Shown piece after piece: positions 1 through 10,808 of a DNA stretch of 64,000 nucleotides; within the stretch, counting starts at the first letter, position 1; every line of letters starts with the position of its first letter. Origin of the DNA: Diphasiastrum complanatum (Eukaryota > Streptophyta > Lycopodiopsida > Lycopodiales > Lycopodiaceae). The stretch spans positions 45,791,870-45,855,869 of the forward strand of contig CM055100.1 in assembly GCA_029204225.1 (NCBI GenBank), given 5' to 3'. The notes beneath the pieces were generated by a model that was not told the origin of the DNA, made no database searches, and saw only the letters and a program-made list of their open reading frames with translations. A program made the position numbers and the translations under genes.

Positions 1-185
1 TAGCTGTAAGGGGTTGATACAATGATTCATGGGTCTCTGCTAAGAGCAAACTATCACATTTCTGCAAAAAAAAAATGAAAATCCCCTGCTGAAGAGGATG
101 AAATTACACTGTTACAATTCCAAAAACCAATTTGTAATGGCTGAGGGGATCTCAGGCTATTCCTATGCCCGGGATCCCCGACTTC

Positions 186-1046
186 CTATTGTAAAATCTT
201 ATCGTAGAATTTAGGCTTGCCTTCAATAAAGGCCACTCTTTGATTCCTAGCATTGGCCTCATGAATGACCAATTTCCTTGCTTGCCATTGTGTGTGTGTT
301 AGATCTTCATCCATAAAAATAAAAGTACCTTTGAGCTTAGCTCTAAGGTGTTAAAGCAGCATTGCGTTGTTCAATGGAACAAAACTTTATGAATAAGACC
401 TTATCATCAAATTTGCCCCTCCAAGCAGTGTCAAATCCCTCAGTATTATGTGAGAGTTTAGATACAAGAAGGTCTTTCGCCTCATCAAGGGCCTTGTTTC
501 CATTAGGAATACCCCTAACTCGGATATTAAGAGCCTCTCTTGTTCAGTAAAAACATTCTCCAAAGTAGAATTCACTAAAGAGGGCTGAACTTGGTTGGAG
601 GAAACATTACAATGTTGCTTAAGAACCGAAGCCCAAGTACGAGTTTCTTCCACTTGCTTTGCCAAAGACGAGATTTTACTTTCCACATCTTGCTGCGAAT
701 GAAGATCCTGCACCTCTTTCACTTGCATCGTGTCAATAGTTCTTTGCCGGTCCTTATTCTGAAGGCTAACCTTGATAAGTTCTCCATGAAGCATCTGATT
801 TTGTAGCTGCAATTTCCCGATAAATTGTAGCACTTTTTCGATCTGATGTTGTACATAGCCATTAAGAGATTCAAAGTCAGATATATTGCTTGGTTGTAAT
901 TGTTTAGCAGAGATATGATAAGCAAGGTAGGAGTCTGCAGAAGATACAGGTGCATTCACCACAGGTGAGGCAATGGCCTTGTCCCGCTCAAGTTTCTCTC
1001 TCAAAGGCACTTTGTTATGTCCATGACCAGAATTAGGATACAGTAT
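186..1046 (-). pseudogene. LINE ORF1 (RNA-binding protein), 3' part, frameshifted
   Basis: ORF1 of a non-LTR retrotransposon, an RNA-binding chaperone that coats the element's transcript. Read on the minus strand, the first part is predicted coiled coil with many Q/L/K/E residues, ending KQVEETRTWASVLK. It leads into an RRM-like region: after a one-base shift near 530 it gives VRGIPNGNKALDEAKDLL and then DKVLFIKF, the pattern seen in L1-type ORF1. A second shift near 340 leads to KGTFIFMDEDLTHTQW and RVAFIEGKP, the usual ORF1 C-terminus, and a TAG stop at 186-188. The 5' side of this ORF is cut by gypsy element A at 1046 and its frame stays open for about 25 codons beyond the insertion (5042 onward). 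The coiled coil and RGIP motif match the other ORF1 in the window (33827-34570), a different subfamily. It is not functional because of two frameshifts and the insertion. Confidence 0.7.
1042..1046. repeat. Target site duplication of element A, left copy (AGTAT)
   Basis: AGTAT lies immediately left of the TG of the left LTR and occurs again at 5037-5041, immediately after the CA of the right LTR. Five bases is the duplication length typical of Ty3/gypsy integrases. It shows that 1047-5036 inserted as one unit. Confidence 0.85.
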
Positions 1047-1265
1047 TGTAATAGATCCTGACACCACAGTAGGGCAAACACTAACTGATCCACCCAACCC
1101 TGCCTACTCCCTGATATAGATTAAGCCCCTCCTAGCCTAGTGTGAAGACTGGTAGCATGCAACTGCCAAGTGTCGGCCACATGTCACTAACGTGGCCGAC
1201 TGCATGTTGGGACCCAACTGGGAGCCCTATCCTACTGACAGGGTCCCTAGGCTGTGTTAGGCCCA
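1047..1265 (-). repeat. Element A 3' LTR remnant (outer 219 bp)
   Basis: Aligns almost base for base with 16383-16600 (TGTAATARATCCTRACACC start), including the internal inverted motif around GGTCCC. At about 1265 the match stops abruptly inside the word GTGTTAGRCCC and integrase-coding sequence follows. Roughly 135 bp of the inner side of the LTR are absent. Confidence 0.8.
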
Positions 1266-2251
1266 CGACTTTCTCACCAGCAAAGAACTGCACATCCCGT
1301 CTGTGCGGATCTGCATAATGCCTGGCTCGATCTTGGGACTGCCTGATGCTACGCTTAGCATGTTCTATCATCTGGTTTAGGTCCTCTAATAAGTTTCTGG
1401 CTGCTTCAACTTTTTCTTGTTTAAACCCTACAACTGTGGGTGAGCGTGGCTGAAAACCGTACATCAGCATAAATGGGTTGTATCCCGTAGCTGAATGTTT
1501 GGTACTGTTGTAAGCAAACTCTAAGCAAACTCTAATATTGAGAGATACTCCTCCCAATTAGTCTGCTTCTTGCTGACGTATGCACGAAGCATATCCTCCA
1601 GCACCTGATTTACCCTCTCTGTTTGACCGTCCATCTGTGGATGGTCGGTGGTACTCATACTAAGTTTAGTATGGAGATGATGGAATTCTGCCCTCCAAAA
1701 ATTTCCAATAAACTTACTATCCCAGTCGCTGACTATGCCGGAAGGTAGACCGTACAATTTAAATAGCCCGTCTACAAACAACCTCGCTAACTCTGGAGCT
1801 CTAACGGTTGTTTTGGTCGGAATGAAATGAGCCATTTTGGTCAGACGATCAACTGTGACCCATATAGCGTCATTACCCTTTTGGGTTTTAGGCAGGCCTA
1901 CTATAAAATCCATGGAGATACTCTCCCATTTACCAGCTGGTATTTCTAAGGGATGCAACAACCCTCCTCCTTTAAACGCTCTGCTTTGTTTACTTGACAT
2001 TTCTGGCAACTGGTTACATACTGGTGGACGTCCTTTTTTATACTGGGCCAGAAAAATTGCCTACGAAAAAGCTCATAGGTCTTCTGTATGCCTGGGTGTC
2101 CCGCACTAGGATTGTCATGACATTCATATAGGACCTGCTGCGTATAATCCTCTGAATTGGGGACACATACTCTATCTCTATAGAGCAAGTACTCATCCTG
2201 AATGGAATACTGTTTCCATTTGAATCCTTGAGTCAACTGACCCTCAACCAC
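1132..2251 (-). pseudogene. Element A integrase, in three overlapping frames
   Basis: Integrase of a Ty3/gypsy element, which inserts the cDNA into chromosomes. On the minus strand the first frame (2251 to 1946) has the HHCC zinc domain: HDNPSAGHPG followed by FFWPSIKKDV and CQKCQ. The next frame (2009 to 1521) carries the catalytic core with SMDFIVGLPK, IVSDWDSKF and DGQTERVNQ, providing the D, D and E positions. The third (1557 to 1132) continues with EFAYNSTKHSATGYNPF and a basic region, then reads into LTR sequence, so the natural C-terminus is missing. A short duplication of the word AAGCAAACTCTAA near 1513-1533 coincides with the second frame change. The SDWD motif is SDRD in most relatives. 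Not functional. Confidence 0.8.
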
Positions 2252-2399
2252 TGGGGTTTGCTTGGGTAATACAGGCTCAGAATCCTCAACGTCATCTGAC
2301 GACGTATAGTCGGACTCATCATTATCCTCAACAGAAGTTGCCGTATTCTTGGATGAACTGGCACCAGCCCCGGGAACTGGTTCTGGAGTCTATAACTGT

Positions 2400-3150
2400 C
2401 TGCTCTAGACTGAGTTCCAGATAGTAGAGAAGAATGCATCATGCTGGCACTTCCCTCTCAAGGACTCGAGTAACTCATTACGAATCTGAGTAAAACTCAG
2501 CTCATTTATCATAGGCATTCTGCTAAGGGCATCTGCTACTGTATTGAATTTCCCCCGTCTATTGTTTTCGAGACATCTTCCGACTTTATACGGACTTGAT
2601 GATATCTCGATCTGAGGTCTATTTAACTGAAAAACTTAGCCCCGTTGAGTTGATCAAACAACTCGTCTGCCCGAGGAATAAGGTACTTATTCTTAATTGT
2701 GACTTTATTGAGGGTTCTGTAATCTACGCAAAGACGCATAGACCTCTCTTTCTTTTTCACCAATAGGACTGGTGAGGCCCATGGTGAACTACTGGTCTGA
2801 ATTTGGCCAAGATAATCTGTTAACTGCCTAGTTATTTCATCATCCTCTGTTCGGCTGACCCGATACGGAGGTTTAGAAACAGGTGTTGTACCTGGTACTA
2901 GGTTTATTACATGATCTACCTCTCTGCTAGGTGGTAAACCATGTGGCAAATCTTCAGGAAAAACATCTTTAAATTTAGACAATAAAGTTTCTAATTTACT
3001 GATTTTCTGCTGTATAGAACTGGAAATAGAAACTTCAGGAATAAACTGAAAGTCACATAAGAATACCTGATGGTCTTCGTCTCCGATTAGCTGACAGAGC
3101 TCTGAACTGCAGACCATAGGACTGTTGGGAACAGCATGCTCCCCACGCAA
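2400..3150 (-). pseudogene. Element A reverse transcriptase, N-terminal part fused to the end of RNase H
   Basis: Begins with protease-RT linker sequence and the RT entry motif [13 protein letters not shown], then [39 protein letters not shown] and [11 protein letters not shown]. After a stop the next bases still read as IDLRS and YHQVRIKSEDVSKT, but near 2570 the sequence jumps directly to the end of RNase H (GKFNTVADALSRMP in shifted frames). The palm with the catalytic YxDD, the thumb and nearly all of RNase H are therefore deleted, roughly 1 kb by comparison with element B. The element cannot copy itself. Confidence 0.75.
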
Positions 3151-3166
3151 CTGGATCTCTCGGCCT

Positions 3167-4681
3167 TTATGCTGAAAGATGAGGGTGTTCTCCTGATAAT
3201 TTGTGGAGAGAAGGTCCTAAACTGTAGAGCCAATCTCTCCCGAGAACTATGTCTGTGCGATCCGGGTGCATTATCTGAAAGTTTATTTCATCTTGGTACC
3301 CCTTAATACCAAGATTTAAGTTACTAACCATAGTTTCCCATATTTTTTTATCTTTACCCTTAGCTAGTGAAACTATGTACCTATGTTGACTAGGTACTTC
3401 TGGTAGTTTAAGCTTTTTAACCAGGGTGTAGTTGATGAAATTATGGATTGCCCCATCATCAACCATAACTCTTACTGACTGGTTACCAACTTTCCCATGC
3501 ATACGTACTAGGTCATGTGGCCCAAAGCTGAAGGGTCTCGCTAGCATTGCAGAGGTTAGTTGACAACAGTGTTCATGATCTTCATGATACACTTTGATCT
3601 CGGAAGCTGCCGAGTCACTTGGGAAACATACAGTTTGAACAAGATGAACTTGTTTCTTATCTTTCTTATCTTTATTAGTGAAAGGCCCCTTGGGACACTG
3701 TCTGACTGTGTGTCCCTTGCCCATACACACAAAGCACAAACGTTCTTGTTTGGCTTTCTCAAAATCATCTGGTTTTAAGGGCTGTATGAGTGAAGGGCGT
3801 TTCTGAGGAGCTTCACTTTTAAATTTATCTTGATTCTTTCTTTTTAAAAATTTCTCTTTAAATTGAACGTCTTTCTGAGGAGGCTGCTCAGAAAGTGATT
3901 GTTGTCTCGCCCTCTTCCTACCCACTGAATCATCATAGATTTGAGCATATCTGAGAGCTTGCCCAAGGGTAGTAGGCGAGTTTCTCTGGACCTCTACTTT
4001 ATATTCATCATTGAGGCCACGAACAAATCCCCTAATTTTCTGATAATCATCCATATTTTTAATTTTTAAAATTGCTTCTCGATACTGCGAGATATATTGG
4101 ATGAGGGACTTGTCTATTACTGTTCTTTCCCAGGCTTCCGAGGCTCTATCAAGTTCATTTTCAGGTAGGATTTCTCTTATGAAGGCTTCTTCAAAAGCTT
4201 TCCATGACCGGGGAGTCTGCCCAGTCTCCTGGAGATTTAACCACCACTTATAGGCCATGGGCCCTAAGGAAAGACTGTCCTCAATAGCTTGCAAATGGTC
4301 AGGGGTCTGTTTAAGAGCATGAATGTTCTTCCATTTGCTGAGGAAGGTTTGTAGAATATTTGCATTTCTATCCTTCTCTTCCCCATTAAAAGTAGGAGGC
4401 TTTAAATCTTTAAAGACACTGGGGTGAGACCGTAAAGTCTCACCCGAAACTGATGGAAGTGGAGAAGGGGACAACTGAGAAGTGGAGGGAAGGCCTCCTT
4501 TCGCGGAGCTCAAAATCAAGCCTTTGAGTTCAGCGAACGAGTTGTCCACACTGGACTTGAAATTGGCTAATGCCAATTTCAGGTCATCCACTTCTGTTCC
4601 TTTACTGTAAGCCAAGGCTTTTGTTTCAAGTTCGTCGAAGCCTCTCTCCGGGGGTTGATCAGGTCCCTGAGGAGTGGTCAT
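3167..4681 (-). CDS. Element A gag-protease, 504 aa, uninterrupted
   Basis: The longest open gag in the window. Structural Gag followed by the aspartic protease that matures it. The start ATG at 4681 gives [14 protein letters not shown], which is also the start of the A2 gag at 15488, supporting this start. A Gag core lies at about residues 90-250 ([20 protein letters not shown], then [20 protein letters not shown]). A basic linker precedes a CCHC zinc knuckle, [14 protein letters not shown], at residues 316-329. The protease region has [11 protein letters not shown] around residues 406-415 and [12 protein letters not shown] near 478-489. The catalytic triad is DDG where D-T/S-G is expected, so protease activity is doubtful. 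The frame ends in protease and RT begins in another frame at 3150. Confidence 0.85.
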   Translation of the reverse strand: MTTPQGPDQPPERGFDELETKALAYSKGTEVDDLKLALANFKSSVDNSFAELKGLILSSAKGGLPSTSQLSPSPLPSVSGETLRSHPSVFKDLKPPTFNGEEKDRNANILQTFLSKWKNIHALKQTPDHLQAIEDSLSLGPMAYKWWLNLQETGQTPRSWKAFEEAFIREILPENELDRASEAWERTVIDKSLIQYISQYREAILKIKNMDDYQKIRGFVRGLNDEYKVEVQRNSPTTLGQALRYAQIYDDSVGRKRARQQSLSEQPPQKDVQFKEKFLKRKNQDKFKSEAPQKRPSLIQPLKPDDFEKAKQERLCFVCMGKGHTVRQCPKGPFTNKDKKDKKQVHLVQTVCFPSDSAASEIKVYHEDHEHCCQLTSAMLARPFSFGPHDLVRMHGKVGNQSVRVMVDDGAIHNFINYTLVKKLKLPEVPSQHRYIVSLAKGKDKKIWETMVSNLNLGIKGYQDEINFQIMHPDRTDIVLGRDWLYSLGPSLHKLSGEHPHLSA

Positions 4682-5012
4682 TTTCGGAACTGAAAGCGAG
4701 GCACCTTAACTTCTGATGAAAAAAAGTCAAAAAGATTAATTTACAACTGTACAAGGGAAGGAAAGAAAACTTAGCTCTTTCTGAGAACTGTCACAGAGAG
4801 AATTAAGAAAAGCCCTTTCAGATCTTCTTCAATTGCTTTCAGACCTGTGATTCTGAGAAATCCGAATAGCGGTTGGAAAAAGTGCAAAAAGATCTAAAAC
4901 TTTTGCTATCCCCCCTCGCTGGTCTGACAACATCTCTATTTGTCCACAAAAAGGCAAATCTGAAGTCCAAACACACTTCTGAATTCTGAAATTTCAAAAC
5001 CCCCCTGCTCGC

Positions 5013-5036
5013 GGCACTGGTCACGAGCTTGTAACA
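5013..5036 (-). repeat. Element A 5' LTR remnant (outer 24 bp)
   Basis: GCACTGGTCACGAGCT plus a short tail ending in CA matches the outer end of the A2 LTR (16714-16737). Directly inside it lies leader sequence, so the rest of this LTR and the primer-binding site have been lost. Confidence 0.7.
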
Positions 5037-5041
5037 AGTAT
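5037..5041. repeat. Target site duplication of element A, right copy (AGTAT)
   Basis: Exact match to 1042-1046; see that entry. Confidence 0.85.
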
Positions 5042-5083
5042 ACTCCTAGTCTTGAATACACGGTACTCCAGTGAAACAAGCTG

Positions 5084-5527
5084 TTAGTTATGCCTTGTCA
5101 TACTGGACGTGACCCAAAAGTAACTAATATCCTTGTGAGGCCCAGAACACACTAAATGGAGTTTAGACAAGGTATGAGACAGTGTATGCATGTGCAGAGT
5201 TATCAATAGCAATTCTATGAATAGTTGGTCCATGCTTAGGACTCTATTCTAGGTGAATCTATGTATAGGGAACTTAGGGCTATGCATGGCTATGTGCCCA
5301 GGATGCTTTTGGCTCTATATATTGGGTCCGAACTCGCCCTACTCCTCATTATGGTTGTGGATTCATTGCCAGGCTCTCACTCTACATTCGTGCTTCTTGT
5401 TCCTTGGCTTGGGGCTGAAGCTTCTAGAGTTTGATTGGATGCTTCTACTTGGTTGGGTGGTTTCTCCATAGTGTGTTATCCAAAGTGTTTGTGTTTTGTA
5501 AGCAGGATCTAAGGAGCTTCCCTTATA
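5084..5527 (+). repeat. Probable LTR (U3-R-U5) of a plus-strand LTR element
   Basis: Starts TGTTAGTTATGC and runs to a primer-binding site at 5529-5540. A TATA-like TATATAT sits at 5316-5322, as expected for the U3 promoter. The first 100 bases align with the minus-strand sequence starting at 63303, which has the same TGTTAGTTATGC start, so this is a dispersed family. The 40 bases before the start (CGGTACTCCAGTG) are also shared by both places. The 3' boundary is uncertain because no CA directly precedes the primer-binding site. No matching second LTR was found in the window. Confidence 0.55.
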
Positions 5528-5528
5528 G

Positions 5529-5540
5529 TGGTATCAGAGC
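5529..5540 (+). promoter_or_regulatory. Primer-binding site for initiator tRNA-Met (TGGTATCAGAGC)
   Basis: Twelve bases identical to the standard plant initiator-tRNA-Met primer-binding site, placed just after the LTR at 5084-5527. It primes minus-strand DNA synthesis. It is followed by an untranslated leader (5541-5806) without a gag ORF, which is cut by the hAT terminus at 5807. Confidence 0.75.
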
Positions 5541-5806
5541 AAGGCTTACAAGTTTGGAGAGGTGGTGCTTTTCATTGGAGCTTGGTGGTAATCAACTAGT
5601 ATTCTCATTCAAGGAGAGGAGCAAGGTTGCAAGTGGTGGATCTTCTCAAGTTCAATTTGCATGATCCATATCTCTCTCAAATTCATTGTTGTTTATGGAG
5701 AATTGTACTAGGAAATCAATTTTGGTTGTCTTTTTGGAGTTTTAGCATGTGTAGCTCAAACCTAGTGATGGATTTGAAATTTCCAGCAAGTTAATTCACT
5801 TTGAAG

Positions 5807-8800
5807 CAATGTTTTAGGGGCTCGTTTCATACGTCGTTTCAAAACGCGTTTGAAACGACTGGTTCTGTGGTTCGAAACGGGATTTTTTTTTTAGGTTTTT
5901 TTTTTTTTGAATGTGTTTTTGAGGGTTTACACATGTCATAGACAGTCCGGTAACAAGTAGATACATCGAATTTCATGAGAATGCTCTAGAGAATGCAATT
6001 CAAGAGGAGAAGCTGTAGTATCAATATGTGGTCACTTGACACTTTCCTCGGTCAATTATTGATATTGTCACCATTCATCATACATATTACAGTCTGAATT
6101 TTCAAACATCCAAGAACTTCCAAAAATTGTAAACAGTAAAGCTACAAACTAATAACTATAGAACTTTCAACTTACTACTTAGTACTTACAAGTTACAACT
6201 TACAACTTACAAATTACAAATTACAATGCATTGACCACTAACTTGGAAGTAACTTCAAGTTGGCACTAAGTTCTAACTTCTAAGTAGTAAGTAGTAAGTT
6301 CTAACTAGTAACAATTTACAAATCAGTGAATCACAAATTACAAATCACAATTCAAGAGTCAAAAGTTTAAATTTTAAAGTTTAAAGTAAAAGCAATGATG
6401 CTATCATGCTGCATAAATAACAAGAGTGTCAAGCGTGGCCTTGGCCCTCAAGGCTCAAGCCTAAGGCCATGAGTCTGAAGTCAACTGTCATATGTAAACA
6501 GTAATATGTATAACTACTATGCTAAAGCCTAGAGTATGCCACTAATAACTATCATCTATGATCTATGTTGAGCAGTGAGTACTGAGCAATGAGTCCCCCC
6601 CCCCCCAATGCCCATCCAGGCTCTAGCCTCTAGCTGCCCGCCTCAGACGTTGTCGTCGTGGAGGCATTGGCATGTCCTCAGGCTCAATGTCATCCTCCCC
6701 ATCATCAGAGTCACCCTCATCCTCCTCATCCGATCCCTCACCCTCAGTGGCGTATTCCTCATCTGAGTCAGAGCTAGAGGGACTCTCAGAGGTGTCTGAG
6801 ACTGCCGCGTGGCTCGGGCCCTCTTCTGCGCTCCTGGTCCTGCGTGCTGCAGCTCGAGTGGTTGGCCCTACGTAATGCACACAAGGAAATTGGAATCAGG
6901 ACTTAGGCTCGAGTCTCGACATATCATATTACTTTTAAGTTTTAATTTACAATTTACAAATTACAAATTACAGATTAGTAATTACAATTTACAATCTAGT
7001 AATCTACTATCTAGTATATCTACAAAACTTCAAAGTACTAAAAGCCTACTAATGTAACACAGTGAATCATTGAATTGGGCATCGAAATCAACCTGCAGCT
7101 GCTAAGGCCTCCCGATGGAGTAAAGCATAGACATCCTCCTCCTCTTGTGATCTTGGTGGCAAGTTCGGAACCTTTGCCACATCGATCTCATCGGGATTAA
7201 CCTACGAAAATTGAAATTAAACCAAGATTTTGATTCTCAATAGTAAGTACTGGTAAACGATTTAAAAAAAATAGCAAATTTGAAATGTAATCGTTGGAAG
7301 TTGAAACTTGAAGCCTGAAGGTTCTAACTTTTTAGTGTAGAGTCTAGACTTTACTATCTAGACAAATCATGATTCATGGTACATACTAGACTCTATAGAA
7401 TTCAGATTAATGATTTAATCATGAATCATGATTCATTACCTGTATGGGCTCCCCGGTCTCTCTCAGCTTCTTCACAAGCCGTAGGTTGGCATGCACATAC
7501 ACCAACCTCTCCAGCTACGCAGTAGAAAGTCTGTTCCTCCTCTTCGTATGAATCAGAGAGAACACACTCCAATTTCTCTCACATGCAACTGCTGCGCAAT
7601 CTTGTGAGAGGACGTGGATGGCAAGTTTCTGCAACTTGGGAACATCATTCCCATACTTCATCCACCATGAAACAGGGCGCAATTGCCCTTCCCTCAGCAT
7701 GGTAGCTGCACGACCGAAATCGAGGCGCTCGGTCCGGAACATTAAACATTCATCACGATTCAAATCTCAAAATAATAAATACTAAATGCTTACAAGTTAC
7801 TACTATTAAGTTTTAACTAGAAACTAGCTTAAGCCTTAGACTTCAAAGTTCATACATATTACATATACATACTACATAGATGAATACATATTACATACCT
7901 GGGTCCTGAATACATATTACAATTTACTAATTACATAGTACATACCTGAATAAATTCAAGTCATCCATGAGTGCATCCTGATCCCTGGGATCAGGATAGA
8001 TAGAGGAGACGTAGGAATGCCATCCTTGCCTGAGCTCTCGATCATGGAATTGATCCTCCGTCCTCCATAGTGGATGAAGCAAGCAAGCCACGGCATGCAG
8101 AGGTTGATGGAACCATTGCCATCTGCCTAGAAATAGGCCCCTTACTTCTTCCAGCCTGCCTGCAAACAATCAAGAGTGAAGTTTGAGGCTTGAGCATTCA
8201 AGTCTCAAGATTCAAAAACTATTAAGTTTTAACTAGATTCTAATCATGAATGTCAATGAAAATTCAAGAATCAACTTTGAAACTTTTAATGTAGTTACTA
8301 GACTCTAGTAATATACCTGTCATGAGCCATGGTGGTGCAACTCTGAAGCTGCTCTCCCAGCTTATCCATAAACTCATAAAGAAGGCCTAAGGTGGAACCC
8401 TCTCTATCAGTAAGGCGAAGCACACTATAGGCATGGATATGACAATGGAGCGTGCATCATCCCAAAATTAAGTCCCCATCACGATCACCTCAAATCTCCT
8501 GGCCTTGGCCGCTCATGATCGGCCCCACTCTGCCCAATGGGGTGAAACCACTGTCATCCTCAGGTTTCCATGCACTTTTATGAGCCGCTCCAAAACAATG
8601 AGCATATAGGCAAACCTAGGATGAAAATCATGAAATAAGATTTGTAATTGGTCATAGCCTATAGGCAACAAGCACTGAGCAGGCTATACTATATAGCAAA
8701 ATTCAAATTCTATGAGCACTGAAACTTGAAGCTAAAACAAAATTGCAATTTTCAAATCAAAAAATTGGAAACAGGCTGTCAGGTTGGAAGTTGGAACTTG

Positions 8801-10560
8801 GTTACCTAGTGGGGGCAGGCCTCAAGAGATCCAAGGTGGAATAGGACCTGAAGATGCTCAAGACCCTCTGTCTCTTGGTGACAAATCTCACCAAGAATCG
8901 TGCCATGTCTACAACCTCCTTGACCCAGGGTAATCTCCCAATGTCTTCAACTAGGAGGTCAAGACAATGTGCAGCACATGGACTCTAGAAAATCCAAGGG
9001 TACTTCTCATTCACCATCTTCCCCATGGCAACACAATTGGACGTGTTGTCTATGACAACCTGCATTGGAATTCCGACAAAGGTCGAATCATAACTCATGA
9101 ACATTCACCATTGAGCATTCCGGAAGCAAATGCAAATGTAAATGGCAAGTGCAAATTGCAACTTTTAAAACAATAATCACGATTCACAAAATGTAGTTGT
9201 AACTTGTAACTTACTAAGTTCTAACTTCAAAGCTGAGAGCTCAATGTCGAAAGTTTCAAAGTTGAAACTTGAAAGTGGCAAGTGGCAAGTGCATACTTGG
9301 ACAACATTCTCTTTTCCGACCTCCTCAATTGCCTGTGAGATGTACTCAAACAATCTCCTGCCATCCAATGCCATGCCTGGCTCTGACGTATCAATGGATC
9401 TCAAAAACATGGTGCCCATGCAAGAAGACACCAATATATTCACAAGATGGCGCCTCCTTGCATCGGTCCAACCATCTGATATTATAGTGCATCCAAACCT
9501 AAAACATTCGACAACACTTTCAAGTTTCAACTAACTAAGTTGCAATTTGCAAATTTGGAGATTGAAAGTTCAAAGTTAGAAACTTGAAAGTACTAATTTC
9601 TAAAGTAGTAAGTGGCAAGTGCAAAGGTTTTGAAGATGTAAGGTTATAGGTATACCTCGCCCATGACTTCCTAATGGGCTGTAGGTCAGCATCCACGGAC
9701 TGCCGCTCAACATGTAGCTCTCTCGTCCTCAACTGCTCCATGGTCGGGCCCTCCCACTCAACACCGATACGAGATATTGCTCGCATCATATCCCTCCATG
9801 CAGGGGTCTGTGCCACATGAAAAGGGAGGTCACACAAGTAAAAGCACCTCCTAACAGCAATAGCAGCTGCATCCCTATGCGACTGCTGGAAAGCTGCCAC
9901 AAAAACATCCCTGCCTCTCACATGTCCTCGACCTCGTCCCCTAACAGTGCTACCAATAGCACTACTGCCGGCCCCACCAACTGGCACTGCAGGAGTCTCT
10001 CCAGAAGAAGGTGGAATGGATGCTGCAGCGGAGCTAGTGCCGGCTACAGGTGCCGGTTGCGATGGGGAATCTCGGCGCTCTGCCGCACCTGTAACAATAA
10101 CATTGGTGTTACTAGTTACGCAGCAGGCTTTAGGTAATAAATTATAGTCAATGAGAGAGCTCAGAGAACAGTCACTAATTACTCATTAGTAATCAAAGTT
10201 CAAAGTTATAGACTGAACTTTTAAGTTTTAGCTTTAGATCAAATTTCAAATTTTCAATCAATGTCATTGATCAAACAAGATTCAAGAATCACTTGTGCCT
10301 GAAGTAGTAGCAGGAGAGTCGTCCCCGATCCCGGCAATCCTCAGTGACTCTAGGGCCTGAGTGCAAACGGCGATCTCATATCCTCGAAGACGTAAAAGAT
10401 GCGCCCTGATTCGAATGGGGCCACCTCCATAAGTGTTCCCGCAATACTTACAAGTCCACTTCTTCGTGCCTGATGTGCCATAACCTGAATTAAGGGTGAC
10501 GTGATCCCATAAGGGATCCCGCTGTCTGGGCATTGCTAATAGCTATCTAGTGTCAACAAA
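5807..10560 (-). mobile_element. hAT-superfamily DNA transposon, autonomous type, right end unresolved
   Basis: The left terminus is assigned at CAATGTTTTAGGGG (5807), which resembles the terminus of the small hAT-like element at 49039 (CAAGGTTTTATGG). It is followed by clustered GTTTCRAAACG-like subterminal words at 5825-5880, typical transposase-binding repeats. The transposase gene fills 6623-10533. The bases CTTTGAAG (5799-5806) would be the 8-bp duplication, but I could not find their partner or a convincing right inverted repeat; the right side runs into CA-rich microsatellite. The introns are rich in TTACAAATTACAA and AAGTTCTAACTT words. The copy has in-frame stops and appears inactive. 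It sits in the leader of a plus-strand LTR element. Confidence 0.65.
6623..10533 (-). pseudogene. hAT transposase gene, nine exons, with in-frame stops
   Basis: Cut-and-paste transposase. Exons on the minus strand, by GT-AG boundaries: 1, 10533 to about 10282; 2, 10088-9656; 3, 9498-9297; 4, 9059-8806; 5, 8615-8317; 6, 8159-7946; 7, about 7763-7440; 8, 7201-7093; 9, about 6869-6623. Exon 1 is a BED zinc finger (WTCKYCGNTYGGGPIRIRAH). Exon 2 has a GRGRGHVRGRD basic patch. Exon 3 is the DUF659 core (GCTIISDGWTDARRRHLVNI). Exon 4 has the conserved CAAHCLDLLVEDIG. Exon 5 retains LTDREGSTLGLLYEFMDKL in a shifted frame. Exon 7 is the hAT dimerisation domain (CERNWSVFSLIHTKRRNRL). Exon 9 is a strongly acidic tail of about 85 aa ending in a basic cluster. 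Stops: TAG at 8985-8987 in exon 4, replacing the residue before SPCAAHC, and TAG at 7515-7517 in exon 7. Exon 5 is also disrupted. The domain order is certain, but the ends of exons 1 and 7 are approximate. Confidence 0.8.
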
Positions 10561-10678
10561 ACAATAACTTCAAATAAAAAACTAATCCTATATTTTAATT
10601 TCTAAAACGGTAAACCTATGCTCTAAGTTCTAACCTCAATCTATCCTCAATCTATCACTATCCTCTATTCTCACTAGA

Positions 10679-10808
10679 CTCTCTCTCTCTCTCAATCTCA
10701 CACACACACACACACACACATGTCACAACTCACACACACACACCACACAGTGCACACACACAATCACACAGTTTAACACACCACCACACACACAAACACA
10801 CAAACACA
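10679..10808. repeat. CT then CA-rich microsatellite
   Basis: A short (CT)n is followed by degenerate (CA)n with CACACA runs broken by CATGTCACAACT and CAGTG words. It lies where the right end of the hAT element would be expected and may have replaced it. Confidence 0.8.

Larger units (their letters stand above)
1047..5036 (-). mobile_element. Ty3/gypsy element A, internally deleted, with intact outer ends and 5-bp duplication
   Basis: Gypsy-type LTR retrotransposon in minus orientation with gag-protease, reverse transcriptase start and integrase in the usual order. Its outer ends are TG at 1047 and CA at 5036 (read on the plus strand), flanked by AGTAT on both sides. Comparison with the related LTR at 16383-16737 shows that the left LTR keeps only its outer 219 bp and the right LTR only its outer 24 bp or so. 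The primer-binding site is therefore gone. The integrase frame runs directly into the middle of the left LTR, and the polymerase lacks its catalytic half. The untranslated leader between gag and the right end (4682-5012) aligns with the leader of A2 but is much shorter. The copy is dead, and it landed in LINE ORF1. Confidence 0.85.

Noticed and set aside
6672-6875. Serine-rich plus-strand ORF
   Set aside because: It is the antisense of the acidic last exon of the hAT transposase; codon composition explains the serines.
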